A DNA stretch of 64,000 bases, from NCBI GenBank assembly GCA_025200525.1, contig CM045761.1:82365551-82429550 (forward strand), written 5' to 3'. The stretch is from Camellia lanceoleosa (lineage: Eukaryota > Streptophyta > Magnoliopsida > Ericales > Theaceae). The notes below the pieces were generated by a model. It saw nothing but the letters and a program-made list of their open reading frames with translations. It was not told where the DNA came from and did no database searches. Of this stretch, positions 32,371-45,114 are shown one piece after another. Position 1 is the first letter of the stretch, and each line of letters opens with the position of its first letter. The position numbers and the translations under genes were made by a program.

Positions 32371-34512
32371 AGAATCATGAAACACACCATACACATTCCA
32401 AGCTTGAGAGTACTATTGTAGCAGTTGGATCGTAATTTACAATCTCATTTATTGTCTTCATCCAAAACTATCAAACAACTAAAATTGGTTCAACGTGGCT
32501 CATAAGAACTTCTTGTAACTTCAATCCACCGCATAAGAACGTTGAATGGACTTTCTTTAAGGAACCTCAAGCGGTTGCACCAGTGATGTCTAAAAAAAAT
32601 TCCCATATTGGTTTGGATTTGTGAGAAACCTATTTGACTTGGTTTATTTGGACTTCCTAATAGTGTTTCCTAGTTGGTTTTGGATTGGATTGAAAGGAAA
32701 CTTATTTTGTTTTAGGAAGGATTCTTTGGCTATAATTAGGTGGACACTGTCATTAATTTAGTTGAACTTTTAGTTTCTTTGGTAGAACTTTTTTATGCCA
32801 TTGATTGGACTTGTTAGTTTCTTGGAGCCCCACGTAGGGAGGTTTTGTTGGTAGGCCTTCAGGTCTTTGGTCACTTGGTGTCTCTTGGTTAAAACTTTGA
32901 TTTCACGAGACTTTTGTATAGAGGATTTGGGTATGATGAGAGAACTTGTATTTTGAGTTTGGTGAGTTTAGTTATTTATGAGAGATTACTTTGTCACCAT
33001 TGTAGCTTTTTAGAGCATTGTTCTCTTTGCTAGTGGAATCCTTCTCTTTGTGATTGTCTATGGATGTAAGCTTAGGTCGAACCACGTAAATCTTGGTATC
33101 TTATTAGTTTGTGATTGTTTCTCTCTCTTGGATTTGTATGGTTCTTCTACTCCATATTCGAAGCCATCAACAATCTTGATATGGTTAAGTTTTCTTAAGA
33201 CTCTTTTACATAACATCTTCTTCATTAACCAAAGTTCAACTATCTCAAGATCAATCTTTTTTTGGTCACCAGCTTTTTTGTGTCTTCACCCCTTAGTTCC
33301 TTGATCGGCATGTTAGTGTCAATAAGAGCATCGTTGAGTACCTCTCAATTCCTTGATCGGCATGCCAGTGTCAATGAGAGCATCATTGAGTACCTCATCA
33401 GACATGGTGGCAATGACTTTTAACCCATACCCCAACCAACTTTTCCAGCCCATTGAATGGTTAAACATTATGCTAGGGTTGCTCTTAGATCAGGTTGGTT
33501 CAGGTAGCCATACATTCGCCATCCATATGAATTTAGGTAGATTGAAAAAAATAATTCGCATCTATCCATTTAGTTAGCGGATGTAGATAAAACAGGCTGT
33601 ACGAGTTAGAGGATGGATGGTGATCAATTTGGCATTGGGCTTTATTGTTTTGGACTCTTTTTGAGACTATTTTATATTAGTTCTTTACTTATTTGGACCC
33701 ACAATTTTTTATTCTTTATTTTTATAAGAAAAAATAAATGCCCAACTTTCATACTTCATAAATAACTATAACTACCAGTTAATAAAACGCCATTTTTTTT
33801 CAACACATAAAGCATATATAACATCATTTTCTAGAATGCTAAAAATAATAATAATGATAACTAACCAATTGTTGTGCTTTAAAATAGGGTAAATTACAAA
33901 TACTCCCCTTGAGATTTGTTTAAAATACGGATTATTCCTAATAGTTTTGGAAATTACATCCCGCTACTTCAAGTTTATAATCATATAACAAATGACCCCT
34001 TTTATTAATAAATCATCTAGTCAATTATTAATTTTTAATGATGTTAGATATATATTTCAATTAATAATTTAAATAATTTTATTGTTGTATAGGAAAGTGG
34101 CTAAAAACTTTATTTTTTTCTATTAATTCTGTTAAATAAAAAAAATTTAACAAGAGAGTATTTATAATTTTTCAAATCACATGAGACAATTTATATTTTA
34201 AGCAAATCTAAACGAGTGTATTTGTAATTTACCCTTTAAAATAAATAAAAGACATAATTGTCAATGCATTGTCAAGAAAATTGATTCATTTTCTGGAATA
34301 AAAGTTTACTACCACATCTCTATCAAATAATGAATACTCACAGATTAGGTTGAGTTGGATGGTCTCTCATATGTGATTTATCAAAACTTAAACGAATTGG
34401 GAAAAATGCATCTACATTCGTCTGCTCAAACTATCAAAACTGCCTATTTTGTGGCAGATAGATTTGGGCCATTCAATTTACGCCGGTCGAATAGATGTTT
34501 GCCCAGCTCTAA
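32371..34512 (-). other. Degraded interior of the minus-strand element
   Basis: No sustained frame remains. A 52-bp word (CCTTGATCGGCATG...GAGTACCTC) is directly duplicated at 33298-33349 and 33350-33401. The stretch after 33700 is very AT-rich with no recognised feature. Confidence 0.4.
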
Positions 34513-34701
34513 TTACCACCATGAACCACTCATTCTCAGAGGACTCAAATCTATAACCATGATTTCATATTTAGCTTCTATTTCTCCATTCATCAGTTTT
34601 TCGTTGCAATCAAAACCTTCCCGAAAGATCTTAATCAGGTTTGTGAGCTTTGCATCGATTTGTTGAAGATCTTTGTGAAACTCACTGTGAAATGACTCCA
34701 A
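34513..34701 (-). pseudogene. Gag N-terminal fragment
   Basis: A 62-codon minus-strand frame starts MESFHSEFHKDLQQIDAKL and is charged and helical, like the first residues of a plant gypsy Gag. It sits just inside the presumed 5' LTR at 34895-35105, the right place and strand. It ends in a stop and no zinc knuckle follows. Confidence 0.45.
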
Positions 34702-34894
34702 GGTTTCTTATGGTGTCCCCATTGCTGAAGATCATTGGCTTTGTTGCCACTTATGCAAACACAAAGGCCCTGTTTAGGGTGTTTGCTTTTTGGCTAAAAT
34801 ATCCGTTCACATTATTCTGTCTACTTTTATATATATATATATATATATATCTTTTCGTAAATAGTTAAAAAGTCTAATAAAATAGCAATTTCTC

Positions 34895-35105
34895 AAAAAT
34901 AGCAAAAGAGAGATAACAGAGAAAGAATAGATTAATTATCATATAAATCACATACGATTCAACACTTATTGTACTTTCTTATACTACTACATAGGTAACT
35001 AATTACACTAATTCATTAACTAACTCATTCTAGCAATTCAACTAAGTCTTCTAACTAACTCTTGCTTCCTCACCAACCAATTAATTCTCCATTTGTATTA
35101 CTAAC
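34895..35105 (-). repeat. 5' LTR remnant of the minus-strand element
   Basis: Shares AGAATAGATTAATTATCA, TGTACTTTCTTATACTAC and TCTAACTAACTCTTGCTT with 32075-32225 in the same orientation, 2.87 kb away. An unrelated AT-rich insertion with a (TA)n tract at 34831-34850 lies next to it (34760-34894). Confidence 0.55.
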
Positions 35106-35326
35106 CCGCTTTCTTCCCAACCCCAAAACTCGACAACAGAAGTGACACCGTTAATATAATCCTCCTAGCCGACAGTATTAAATTGTGAGGATGCGACGGC
35201 CAACAATGATGTCAGCGCATGATTGACATAGTTGAAGATACGAGCACGGTGGCACGAGATGTTTGTGCCTCTGCCTAGGGGGGAGAGGTCCACGTCCACA
35301 GTAGATTTGGTACACTTACAACCTAA
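35106..35326. other. Intergenic
   Basis: A GC-richer segment (about 35150-35320) without a long frame. Nothing recognised. Confidence 0.4.
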
Positions 35327-35489
35327 GAGCATCCACAATGGATGTGTTAAAAATGTGTGTTAAAGTGTGTTATATGACAAAAAGTGATAAAAGTAGGACT
35401 CAAAAATGTGTGTTAAGAGTTTGTTAATTTAGTGAATGAATGGTGATACAATGGATGTGTTAAGGTGTGTGTTAAGATGTATGTTAAGA

Positions 35490-37475
35490 TATATATATTA
35501 TAGAGATTTCGGTTTTGACCCGACCCATCTTGTATTCTGGACTTGGGTTTTATGATTTTTGAATGTTGTTCATGTCTTTTTCCTCCCTTATTCTTGCTTA
35601 ATTTTGGCTATTGGGTTGTAATGGTTGTGTTTGGAACAGGTTGGTTGCTTGGTTTTCAAACCTTATGTTGCCCAGATTTTTGCTATTCCGTTCGAGCGGC
35701 ACTTCTTGTACTCGAGCGGGCTTTGTGAACTCTCAGTACTTTTACAGGTCTGCAAAACTACAAGGAAAATGTGTTCTACACTCGAGCAGCATTTCCTACG
35801 CTTGAGCAGGTGGGCACTCGAGTGGCTAATATGGCGCTCGAGCGATGTTCGTTTGTCTACAAAATTATTGGATGTGTGTATTCTGTGCTCAAGCGTCACT
35901 TCTTGCGCTCCAACAGAACAAATTGTTATGTCTGACGCTCGAGCGTCAACTCTTGCACTCGAGCGGACTGTGCGTTTATCAGTTCGCAACAGCCTCATTT
36001 TTTATCACTTTTTCATCTCTTTCTCTCTCAAAACCCTAGATCGGCACTCTCTCTCTCTCTCTCTCTACATTTTAACCTAGATCCATTGGGTTTTCTACCC
36101 TAGTGTCTTTGAGAAAAAGTTAGAACATTCCAAGAGCTTCGTTTTGATTCGATTGAAACTTGGTTTCAGCATTGTTGAAGGTTCCACCTTACTTTGTTCG
36201 TCTCCTAACTTTGAGGTAGGGACTTTCTATTCTCTTCTATAAGTTTTAACTTAGTTATTCGTCAATGTGTAAGAAATATTGGAACTTATGGTGATTTTGA
36301 ACACACCGAGGGTTTTGGTTTAAAATTAAAGAAGGATTTTCAAATGAATGTAATGGAAATGATTATGGGAGTAATTATGAGCTTGTGTTGGGTTAGAATT
36401 GTGTATTTTGGTATTTTGGATGAAATCGGAAAAAACTGAAGTTTTGCCCTAAACGACTCAAATGATTATTTTGTATAAATGATAAAATTGGTATTGAAAA
36501 TGTGAAATTGGGAGGTTGTTTATATGAATGGTGTAGTCGGATATGTATTATCTCTCACCTATGAAAGTTTGGATAATTTATCTATTGTGAAGATTGTATA
36601 TCTGTTTAAAAATATATGTCTTAAGTTTTCGGTGAAGGATAGCTATGATTGTTATATAAATTGCATGAGAATTAATCACCTAGCCATTGTCATTGAATAT
36701 GATTATGAATTGTGTACATGGTATACGTATGATATTTGAGAAGAGAAAAGGGATGTATTTCATGTTTGGGAAGAGAAAATGGATAGACTCCATTAAATTA
36801 AGTTAGCTTGTGTGTTCAGGGTGAAAGTCCTGAAAACCACGCACATACATGGGTGCCGATTCCCACAGACAAAATTTTCGTAAAATGGCAAGTGAATGTA
36901 TTTGTATGATAATAATATTGATTGGAGACCTATGTGGTGTATCATCTGTTTAATTAATTAAACGAAGTGGGCATAACTAGTGAATTGGGGTAAAATGAAT
37001 TAAGATGTAAGTTTGGTATAACTTGATTTTAGAGAAGAGTTGTGAAAGATTCTGTCATTGAGCATTAAACCTATGCATTTTACTTATATCTTTGTTAAAC
37101 TTTATATATTGTGCTAGATTGTTTCTACTGGGTTTTGATTCACCCTTATTTGGAAAAAATCATTTTCAGATGTTGGTAATATGCCTCCGTCAAGGCAATA
37201 GTTGGGAGGGATTTGGAGCAAGAGCTTCAATTTTTGTTGTGTCTATTTTTGTATAGCTAAGGGCTTTAAATTGTGTTGAGCTAGACTCATTTTTATTATA
37301 ACCAAGCAGCGACTTGAAAAGATGTAAGCCATTAAGGCAAATGATTATCTGTATAACTTTCATTCCTTCTTGTATCTGTCTCTCATATATATCAACTCTG
37401 ATAAATGAAGATATGTTAATTAAATTATATTTTCACTCATGAGAAGGGTTTGTTATATTTATTTTGGAGCGTTAC
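35490..37475 (+). repeat. Solo or truncated gypsy LTR inside the MITE
   Basis: The block ends in GGAGCGTTACA at about 37475 and lies between (TA)n tracts in the MITE. It carries a CTCGAGCG cluster (35691-35972), then a CT-rich leader (36010-36065). A later segment (GCTTGTGTGTTCAGGGTGAAAG, 36806) resembles GGCTTGTGTGTTTTTGGTGTAAG at 52637 in the solo LTR at 51214-53475. The left end lacks a clear TG start and may be truncated. It encodes nothing. Confidence 0.6.
35691..35972. repeat. Ten-copy CTCGAGCG motif cluster
   Basis: About ten variants of (G/A)CTCGAGCGG occur, including TTCGAGCGG, CTCGAGCAG, CTTGAGCAG, CTCGAGTGG and CTCAAGCGT. Spacing is irregular, about 15-60 bases. The cluster lies just upstream of the CT-rich leader of the LTR. 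Confidence 0.85.
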
Positions 37476-37770
37476 ATATATATATATATATATAAATGTG
37501 GGACCCACTTTTATGCCAACTCTCATTCTCTCTCTCTTTCTCTCTCTCTTCTTGTGCTGTCAACTCAGCCACAGCAGAGTTGGCCCCCATCCCACTGCCC
37601 CCTCTCTCTCTCTCTCTCACGCGTGTAGCTACAGTTAACACATACAATAACATTTGACACCACTAATGAACAATTTAACAGTTCCATTGTGGAGACAAAA
37701 ATCAAAATGGCTGGCTAAATATTTAGTATCTAACACTACTAGAGGGTTAACACCTCCATTGCTGATGCTC

Positions 37771-38510
37771 TAAGGCTATATTTGGTTCAGATATTTGGAA
37801 AGAAAAATAAAAAATAATTATATTTTATTTGGGGTGTATTGTATAATTACATTTTTCATCTTTTTTGAGTTACATGACCTCTCTATTTTTTTACATATTT
37901 TTTATAAAAAATCAAAAAATGCACTTATTTAAATCATCTCAAACGCCCAATTTTTTTCTTTTTTCTTCTAACATTTTTTTTTTCTAGGGCTCTGTTTGGA
38001 ATGATTTCCAAACTATATTTCTACCCTCATATTCCAACATGATGTTTGGATACCACACTCAAATCACATTTCCACAACATTTACAAAACTCTGCACAAAA
38101 CTCTATCTGATGCGCAATTTAAAATTTTTTTTTTTTCAAATTTGGCTTAACCGGTCGCCCCACCGGATGTCCCACTAGACGTCCGACTAGTTGACCGAAA
38201 TAGTGCAATTTTTTTTTTTTTTTTTTGGACAATTGACATATATTAATTTTTATATATTCGCAAAAAATATTTCTGAATTTTTAAATTTTTTGTATGTACT
38301 TTAATAGAATTTTGAGTTATACGTTTGGTTATGAGTTGTAAGTTTTTGTATCAAATATCATATGTTATATCAAAAATTTCCCACTCAACTCAAAACTCTT
38401 TCACCAAATAAATTTTTCACACTCAAATAATAATTTCAAAACTCACAAACTCAAAATACAACTTGTAATCTCAAATTATATTTATAAAACTCTACCAAAC
38501 GCAGCCTAAA
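37771..38510. mobile_element. Probable hAT-type MITE(s)
   Basis: TAAGGCTATATTTGGT at the left and ACCAAACGCAGCCTAA at the right are imperfect inverted copies. An additional GGGCTCTGTTTGGAATG at 37986 suggests that two elements are merged. The interior is AT-rich and non-coding. Confidence 0.45.
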
Positions 38511-38559
38511 TTTCTTTCCAAATTCATTAACCAAACCCACCCTAATGCGATTGAATGAG

Positions 38560-39069
38560 TTTTCATCAACTACTCCTTGTCCTCCCCTGGGATAGATGGA
38601 GTATCGAGAGCCACTTCTACGTCGCTGCTGCTACTTTCCACCGAATACACTCTAGAGAGAGCGAGAGAGAGTTTTTAAGCCATTGCCAAAGAGGAGAATC
38701 ATCATCGGGGACGAAAGGGTGTGTTTGGGCATCGGGTTGGGACTGTCTAAATCCTAATCAGATGGGGCGGTTTGCCTGGACTTGGACCTGGATCCAAAAA
38801 AAAAAAAAAAACTTGTTTGGAACTGTGCATCGTAATTTAGCTACGGGTTCGAATTTCAGGAAAATCCCTCTACGGTTTTCGAATCGCGAATTACGTACTT
38901 CTTCTTCTTCTTCTTCTTCTTGTCACAGATTCTGCCATTTAGGGTTATTTTCCGAAGCAAGAACTCTCTGTCTCTCTCTCTCTCTCAGCCTAACCCTAAT
39001 CAAACCCTGAGACTAAAATCCTTCTGGTTGCTGCAATAAATCATTGAGGATCTATTTGGATCGATCACT
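38560..39069 (+). other. Probable 5' UTR exon of the DPMS3 copy
   Basis: This transcript-leader-like segment has CT-rich tracts, a (CTT)n run at 38900-38921 and AACCCTAATC words. It ends at a good donor, CACT|GTAAGTTGC, at 39069/39070. The next plausible acceptor on the plus strand that leads to an ATG is CAACCAG at 42482, giving a 3.4-kb leader intron. No open reading frame is conserved. The transcription start is not resolved. Confidence 0.4.
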
Positions 39070-42000
39070 GTAAGTTGCTGATTTTGCTGAGGTAAATCGG
39101 ATATTGAAATCCTATTGTTGGTTGGTTGTAGCGAATCTAATATACATCGACGTTTATTTATGAAAAATTCAGTTGTATAACTTGTACATATGAGCTATGT
39201 TTGTTAGCTTAATTTTATTTCTGTCTTTTTTATTTCTTTTTTTTTTTTTTTTTTAAATAAAATAAAATAGAAGAACTATGGTAAATTGCTTGTCCCGTTG
39301 TTAGGCACAGTATTATGGTAAAATGCATAAGTAGAAGCTGAAAGATGCACTAAAACAGATACATGCATTCATGTCTTTTCCTCTTATTGATTCAATGTTG
39401 ATTGTTTGATTCAAAGGTATCACCTATTTCCAGGACTCTGTTTTATGTCAGGGTACTGTAAAGCTATGAATTAAAAGTGTTTGTGATACATATTAATTTG
39501 GTTAAAGCTTATAAATATCGTTGCTATTTCTTTTTTGCTTGTCCCAAAAAAATGTCAATATTACTTCCAAAAATGGGTAGAGAAAAGAATAGAAAAGAAA
39601 GTAGTTGGGATCTGATAAATAGGTCATTCAATTTAAAACTGCCATATGATGTTTGGGACATTGCGCAAGGGCTTTGAATCCATTTTGCTGATGTATTGCA
39701 ATGGAACTGTGAAATATTTCAACCATATATCCCTTCTGATGGCAATAATTATTTATAATTTTCATGACAATATAGATTTTTCTTCCACAGTTCAAAGGGC
39801 TTATAGTTTCATTTATCCCTTGAATATATCGACTCAAGTGAAGAACCACACGACTCTACTTAATGCAATCGTCTGATATAATATATACATGTCATTTGTT
39901 TTTGGGTGTTGCAATGCTCGTAATTGTCTGACTATCCAAGTCCGGGAAGTCAGAGACAAGGCAATGTTTTGTGATAGATCACACAATGGCTAGGTTGTCT
40001 TTGAGCACAATCCTTTCAATCTTTTCTTTCTGTTATTTTTGCTTTGGTTTTGTTTTTGTTTTAGTTTAGAGTAACTACTCTGTCAAATTGTGTCTTCCAG
40101 GTCTTTTTTTTCTTTTCTTTTTTTTTTCCCCAGTGATCACAGTGGCCACGCAGTAGCTAAATCTGTATTCTTATCTTATTGAGGATCTTAGGTGGCTTTG
40201 AGTAGTTGGGATGTGGCTTGATGGTTAATCTCTGTTTGTTCATGTCTACATTTATTTTCCAGAATTGATGATTCCGTAATTATTATGGCCACAATCACGT
40301 CACCATTGGGCGCACCAAGAGCATTAGCCCTACAAATTATTCTGCAGAGTCTTCTCCATGAAAATTTGAGAAAGGGATAGTAGAAAAGAAAATTTATGAA
40401 ATACAATTTTCAATATAGAATAAAGTACTACTGTACAAGGCTGATTGTTCAGTAAGTGTTTTAATAGCATTTGTAGTTTATGCCTAGAAGCTTTACTTGG
40501 GTACTCGTTAAAAACAAATCAGAATTTAAATGTGTGGGGTGCAAGCTCTATTATCAGAATGTTATGGTTTGTGATTCGATTCAAGATTCATGAAAAATCA
40601 ATACAAATCTATGGGTGAATCTATTTTGGATACAACATCGCATGATTTACAATAGATTTGCTTTTTATGATTCATGAATTTTTTTAAAGGTGAAATATCA
40701 CATCAGTAGGGTTTTGAAAAAGTAATTACAAATCAGTGAGAAACTTTATAAATATAATTAATTAAAATCAAATTGTAAACTTTTTCATGAATTTGTAATT
40801 TTATTATTTTTTTATTTTTTTGACATCCACTAGAATGTAATAACCCCTTTTTTAAACTGTCACGTCAGATAGATGTTGACCTTTTTTTTTAAAAGGAAAA
40901 ATGACATAATACAACTTTTAGAGTGAAAATAATCAATATTTATACATGATTTGTTGTATTTTGATGAATAGAAAGTTTTTAATACATATAGTCATATCCC
41001 GTCGGACTCAACATGTTCTTATTAACCTGTTTTTTTTTTTGGGTAACATTTTTTCTTACAAAAATATCAAAATATATTTTTAAAGACGCTTAAGGTTAAA
41101 TAACATATATCCATAAATTATCTATTACTATTTTAGTGAAATAAGTATGTATCAATATTACACGAGTTAGGCAAGTCTGACTTAATCATTCCACAACTTC
41201 TTCTACTTCTTATTATTATTATTATTATTTAAATTTATTTAATAATAACCATACACCCCTTTTAAAGTGTGGTTAGGTTTTAAAATATCTATATGGATTC
41301 TAGGTCCATTTTTTGAATGTCAAGAGAGATTATAGTACTGCTATGGTGGTTCAATAATTTTATAGTTGGTGGGATTTGGACTCATATGTCTTGATATGAA
41401 CCAACATCTTCCCAATTAGACGATGCAATCATGTCTTTATATAAGAATTAATTAATGCCAAAATTAATTTACTTCATTCTTCCTCATATATATACAATTA
41501 ATTGACATTTATTTATTTAGTTTGTGCTGACTCTTAACAATTCTCAATTCGATTCACGATTCGTAAAATTAGGATTTCGATTCACGATATGATTCTCGAT
41601 TTGACAATTATGGGTGCAAGTGTTGAGGTCATGACTCATGAGGCACATGTGAAGGAACGGCTCAACCATTGCTGAGAATGGTTATCATGAATTTTTATGA
41701 GGTTTATTTTATCTCTGCTTTTTTTTTTTCCCACTTTGTTTTATATTGAAGTTTGAATATATCTTGAATTGTTTTTCTTTCCCTTCAACGAATCAAAATG
41801 ATGAATACTAATGTCCTTTTAAAGCTTTTTTCCCATGGATGCCTAAGCAAAACAAGGTGGTCATCAAGAATTATATTGGTGTCCAGCCCAACTAATCCAC
41901 TTTACACCAAATTTGAGGAGTGTCATATGGCATTTTCTTTTCCCTTATTGTGGCTTCCACTTTACACCAAATGTGGGGAGCGTCATATGGCATTTTCTTT

Positions 42001-42482
42001 GGTTTGGTTTGGTTTGGTTCTTGAGCAAGAGCATCCACACAGGTGATGTGGAATTCCTGACCTTAATTTTCTCTCACCATGTAATTTATCATAATAGCAA
42101 AACTTGTGAGGGGATGGGACCCTCCATTTCATTTGATTAAAATACAGGCCATTGGTGATGTTGAGGTGGTTTTAATGTGGAGACTGTTCTTATTAAAATG
42201 CTCATCTGCCTTTTTTCTTCACTTTAGGCATGCAAAAAGAACTGCAACATGCATTGCATCCTTATATAACAATGTTTTTCTGATCATTTGTAGTATCATA
42301 CCCCAGATGCCATACTCTCTTTAAATTAGATTGTATAACAACGCTTACTGTACTACAATAGCTTTGGCATAATATAACTATTTATATGTGTAATGTTCAC
42401 ATGGAGTACAAATGACATGAGAGTATCTGTATTATTATAAATTCATCTTGCTAAGATTTTCGTGTCATTAATTTACAACCAG
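39070..42482 (+). other. Large leader intron or intergenic sequence before DPMS3 exon 1
   Basis: AT-rich, without coding. A 51-58 bp word (CACTTTACACCAAAT...GTCATATGGCATTTTCTTT) is tandemly duplicated at about 41907-42000. A possible degenerate Tourist terminus, GAGCATCCACA, lies at 42029. Poly-T tracts lie near 39238-39254 and 41720. Confidence 0.4.
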
Positions 42483-42485
42483 GAC

Positions 42486-45114
42486 ATGAAGCATATTGTT
42501 AGGATAATGACTTTGCTTGAACATTTGCCCATGGAATCAGCCTATTGCAAACATCAATAATTCCACACAACTATACTTGGTTGGTGAGCTCTTTTCTTTA
42601 GTTATTGTTAAATTATTTTGTTTATATGTAGGTTTCTTCATTTTTTCAATAACTTACTTGGCCATGTTCATTTCCTTTCCAGCTACCTTTGTAATCTATT
42701 GTGTCATTAGGATGCTACGGTCTATTAATGGTTGGAGTTGGTCTGATGCAATTTCCAACTTGCCCACAAGAAGCGGTGTTGTTGCAGAAGGTATTTTACT
42801 TTATTCTTTTTTTTTTTTTTTTTTTGATAAATTATTTACTTTATTCTTTTTGTTCACCTCACATAGCATATTTTCATCTTTTTTTAAATCTAAGGGGTTG
42901 TTGGCCAACAATTCTCCCTTACCCTAATGGAAGTCTAGTTGCGGGAGCTGGTAGTTGAAGGCCTTGGTATAACATCCCTATTAAAGCGAAAATATATCAA
43001 AATTTGAAGAATTCATGCATGCCAATATGCCATGAAAATGATGGATATGTTATTTCTTTTCATTGAGGTAATGGACACTATGGGTTGACCAATGACGAAA
43101 TGATAGGCATTAGTTAAAAAAAATGTAATTGCAATCCTATTATAAACCTGCATGGGTGGTCAGTGGCTAAGGATGACTCCAGGACAAACCATAAACTCAG
43201 TCATCTTAGGTTCGACTTTTGTTGGGTGTTACAGCTGGTCTGGCATGATATGCATGTGTTGCTGGTTGTTGCATGTCTCCAATGTTTACCCAATCCATAA
43301 ACAGGATGTGCAGATGGGGTTCCTTGCGTGCGCGCCCACAAAAAGCCCTATTATTGAAGATAGGAAGATATCAAAGGTTTCAAGCATGCTAATGTGCCAT
43401 CACAATGATGGATATGTTGTTTCTTTCTATTGATGTTTTGTGCAGTAGAGTTTGACTAATTATGAGGGAATAGACATTTGTTAAAAATTAACTAGGTTTT
43501 GATTTTTAATTTTTTAATAAAAAATGTGACAAAGTTAATGCATGAGAAATCAAAGCTTCGAAGAGAAGGGTGCATTATAAATGTAAAAATAACTTCTTTT
43601 TGAGCATCATCTTGAAATAAAAGAGTACTATTACTTTAATATAACCTTATTTGCGAAAGTGGTGTTAGAACTGGGAATCAGAACATATTTTAACGTGTTA
43701 AATTGCAAGACGATAATGAGTATTTCATTCACTTTTTTTTCTTTTTTTTTTAAAATGAATAGTATACTCCGAAAAATTCTTCATATTTCTGTCTGCAACC
43801 TGCAAGACTGTCGTTTTTTTCCCAAATCTATAATGATTGAAAAAAGTGGATCTCTCTTTTCTTTTTTTTCCCCTCCCATTTAAACATATGGTTTCGAGAC
43901 AACCTATGAATTTTGCCTTTTGTCATTTCAGCCAAACAACATTTTGAGACTAAAGCATATTTATCAACTTAAGTTAGGATTTTCCCATTTCGAGGTGATG
44001 GATTCTTGTTTTTCCCATTTCAGTATTATGTTTATTGTTTTAATCTTACAAATCCTTAACAAATTCTCTTTCTAGATTACGTCAAACTAGCAGAACTGTA
44101 TAGGATTAAAATGGTGAATCATTCAAAAATCTCCCTCTTCTTATTGGACTGGCATCTGATGGTTTAATTTCTTGTTCATCTTTTTGTTTAAGTGAACGGG
44201 CAAAAATCTTTTGCTCATTTGAAATTGAAATAATATTTGATTTCCTTTACTTTTTTATCAAAATATTATGAACAAGGTTTCTGCACATAAGCCATATAAT
44301 ACAAAAGGCAAGAACACAACTGTCTATTCCAGTACAGTCCGCCTTGGTGGAATTATTTGAAATAGGAGTTTTCTATTTGATGTTTGGTTGAGGAAAGGGC
44401 CACTATGATCCAAGCCTATTGAATTTTATTTTTTCAAACTTTGATTTTTGGTTCATCAAGCAGGCGTAGTGTGAGAATCAGAATTGTAGTTTGTGACACT
44501 TCCTTTTGCCAGGGAGGTCTGCATTGCCTTTGAATTCTGATATGTGGTTATTCTGCAAATTCTTTGACTTCTTTGGACTATTATTAATGGGGCATGCCTT
44601 TTGTGCAATGAGTACAACCCAACTTATGTTATACAGAGTTCTGGTAAAAAGAGAGTTGTGAACGTAATTTCCATAGATTTTGACAAAATAAAGGCAGTTA
44701 GTTCCATTAAGGTGTGAAAAGCTTAGTCATCATTTGAAAACTGTTAATGTGGGATTGCTTTCCTTGGTTTGTTCCTTCTTTTATGTCTTACTACATTGCA
44801 ATATATTTGGAGGGTTCTTCTGAGGCAGTTGGTCATTCATTGTAATGCTTCACTGTCCTAAGTTGTTATTTTTGTGTGGAAGCTTTTTATTTATGGGGTA
44901 GAATGACCTTGCAATCGTTATATTGTTCATCATAAGGTCCAACAAAGTTTGGTCAAAAAGAGAGTCAATGCTTGTTTTATGATTCATTTTAATCAAGAAT
45001 TAATTTTCTATCTATGCGTTATAAATTCATAATCAGCAAAGATTCATTTTGTAGGACATTGTAGAGGCCAAGCGATTTCTTAAGCAAAGAGGGGTTGATG
45101 TGGATTATGATTGA
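42486..45114 (+). pseudogene. DPMS3: Dolichol-phosphate mannose synthase subunit 3 copy, three coding exons, disabled
   Basis: Exons are 42483-42583 (ATG 42486), 42683-42790 and 45055-45114, all with GT-AG introns. Translation gives MKHIVRIMTLL, then LLQTSIIPHNYTWL, then SLGCYGLLMVGVGLMQF and PTCPQEAVLLQ, then DIVEAKRFLKQRGVDVDYD. This matches the small two-helix plant DPMS3 subunit, which anchors the catalytic DPM synthase subunit in the ER for N-glycan and GPI-anchor precursor supply. Exon 1 lacks about 4 bases between TLL and LLQ, shifting the frame. Exon 2 has TAA at 42692-42694 where tyrosine is expected. Two lesions in so short a gene argue for a decayed copy. Kept introns show it is not a processed pseudogene. 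An assembly error in both places is less likely. Confidence 0.85.
42791..45054 (+). other. Last intron of the DPMS3 copy
   Basis: A 2.26-kb intron. A segment of about 70 bases (ATGCCA..ATGATGGATATGTTATTTCTTTTCATTGA) is repeated at about 43010-43066 and 43385-43435. A T tract of 19 lies at 42810-42828. No other gene is seen. Confidence 0.6.

Larger units (their letters stand above)
35327..37770. mobile_element. Tourist/Harbinger MITE split by an LTR
   Basis: The left end GAGCATCCACAATGG (35327) and the right end CCATTGCTGATGCTC (ending 37770) are inverted copies of the common Tourist-type terminus. The trinucleotide TAA flanks both sides (35324-35326 and 37771-37773), the target preference of PIF/Harbinger. 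Subtracting the LTR at about 35490-37475 leaves roughly 450 bases, a normal MITE size. Confidence 0.8.

Noticed and set aside
42517..42927. 136-codon plus-strand frame
   Set aside because: It reads through exon 1, an intron and exon 2 of the DPMS3 copy in a frame that does not give the DPMS3 protein.
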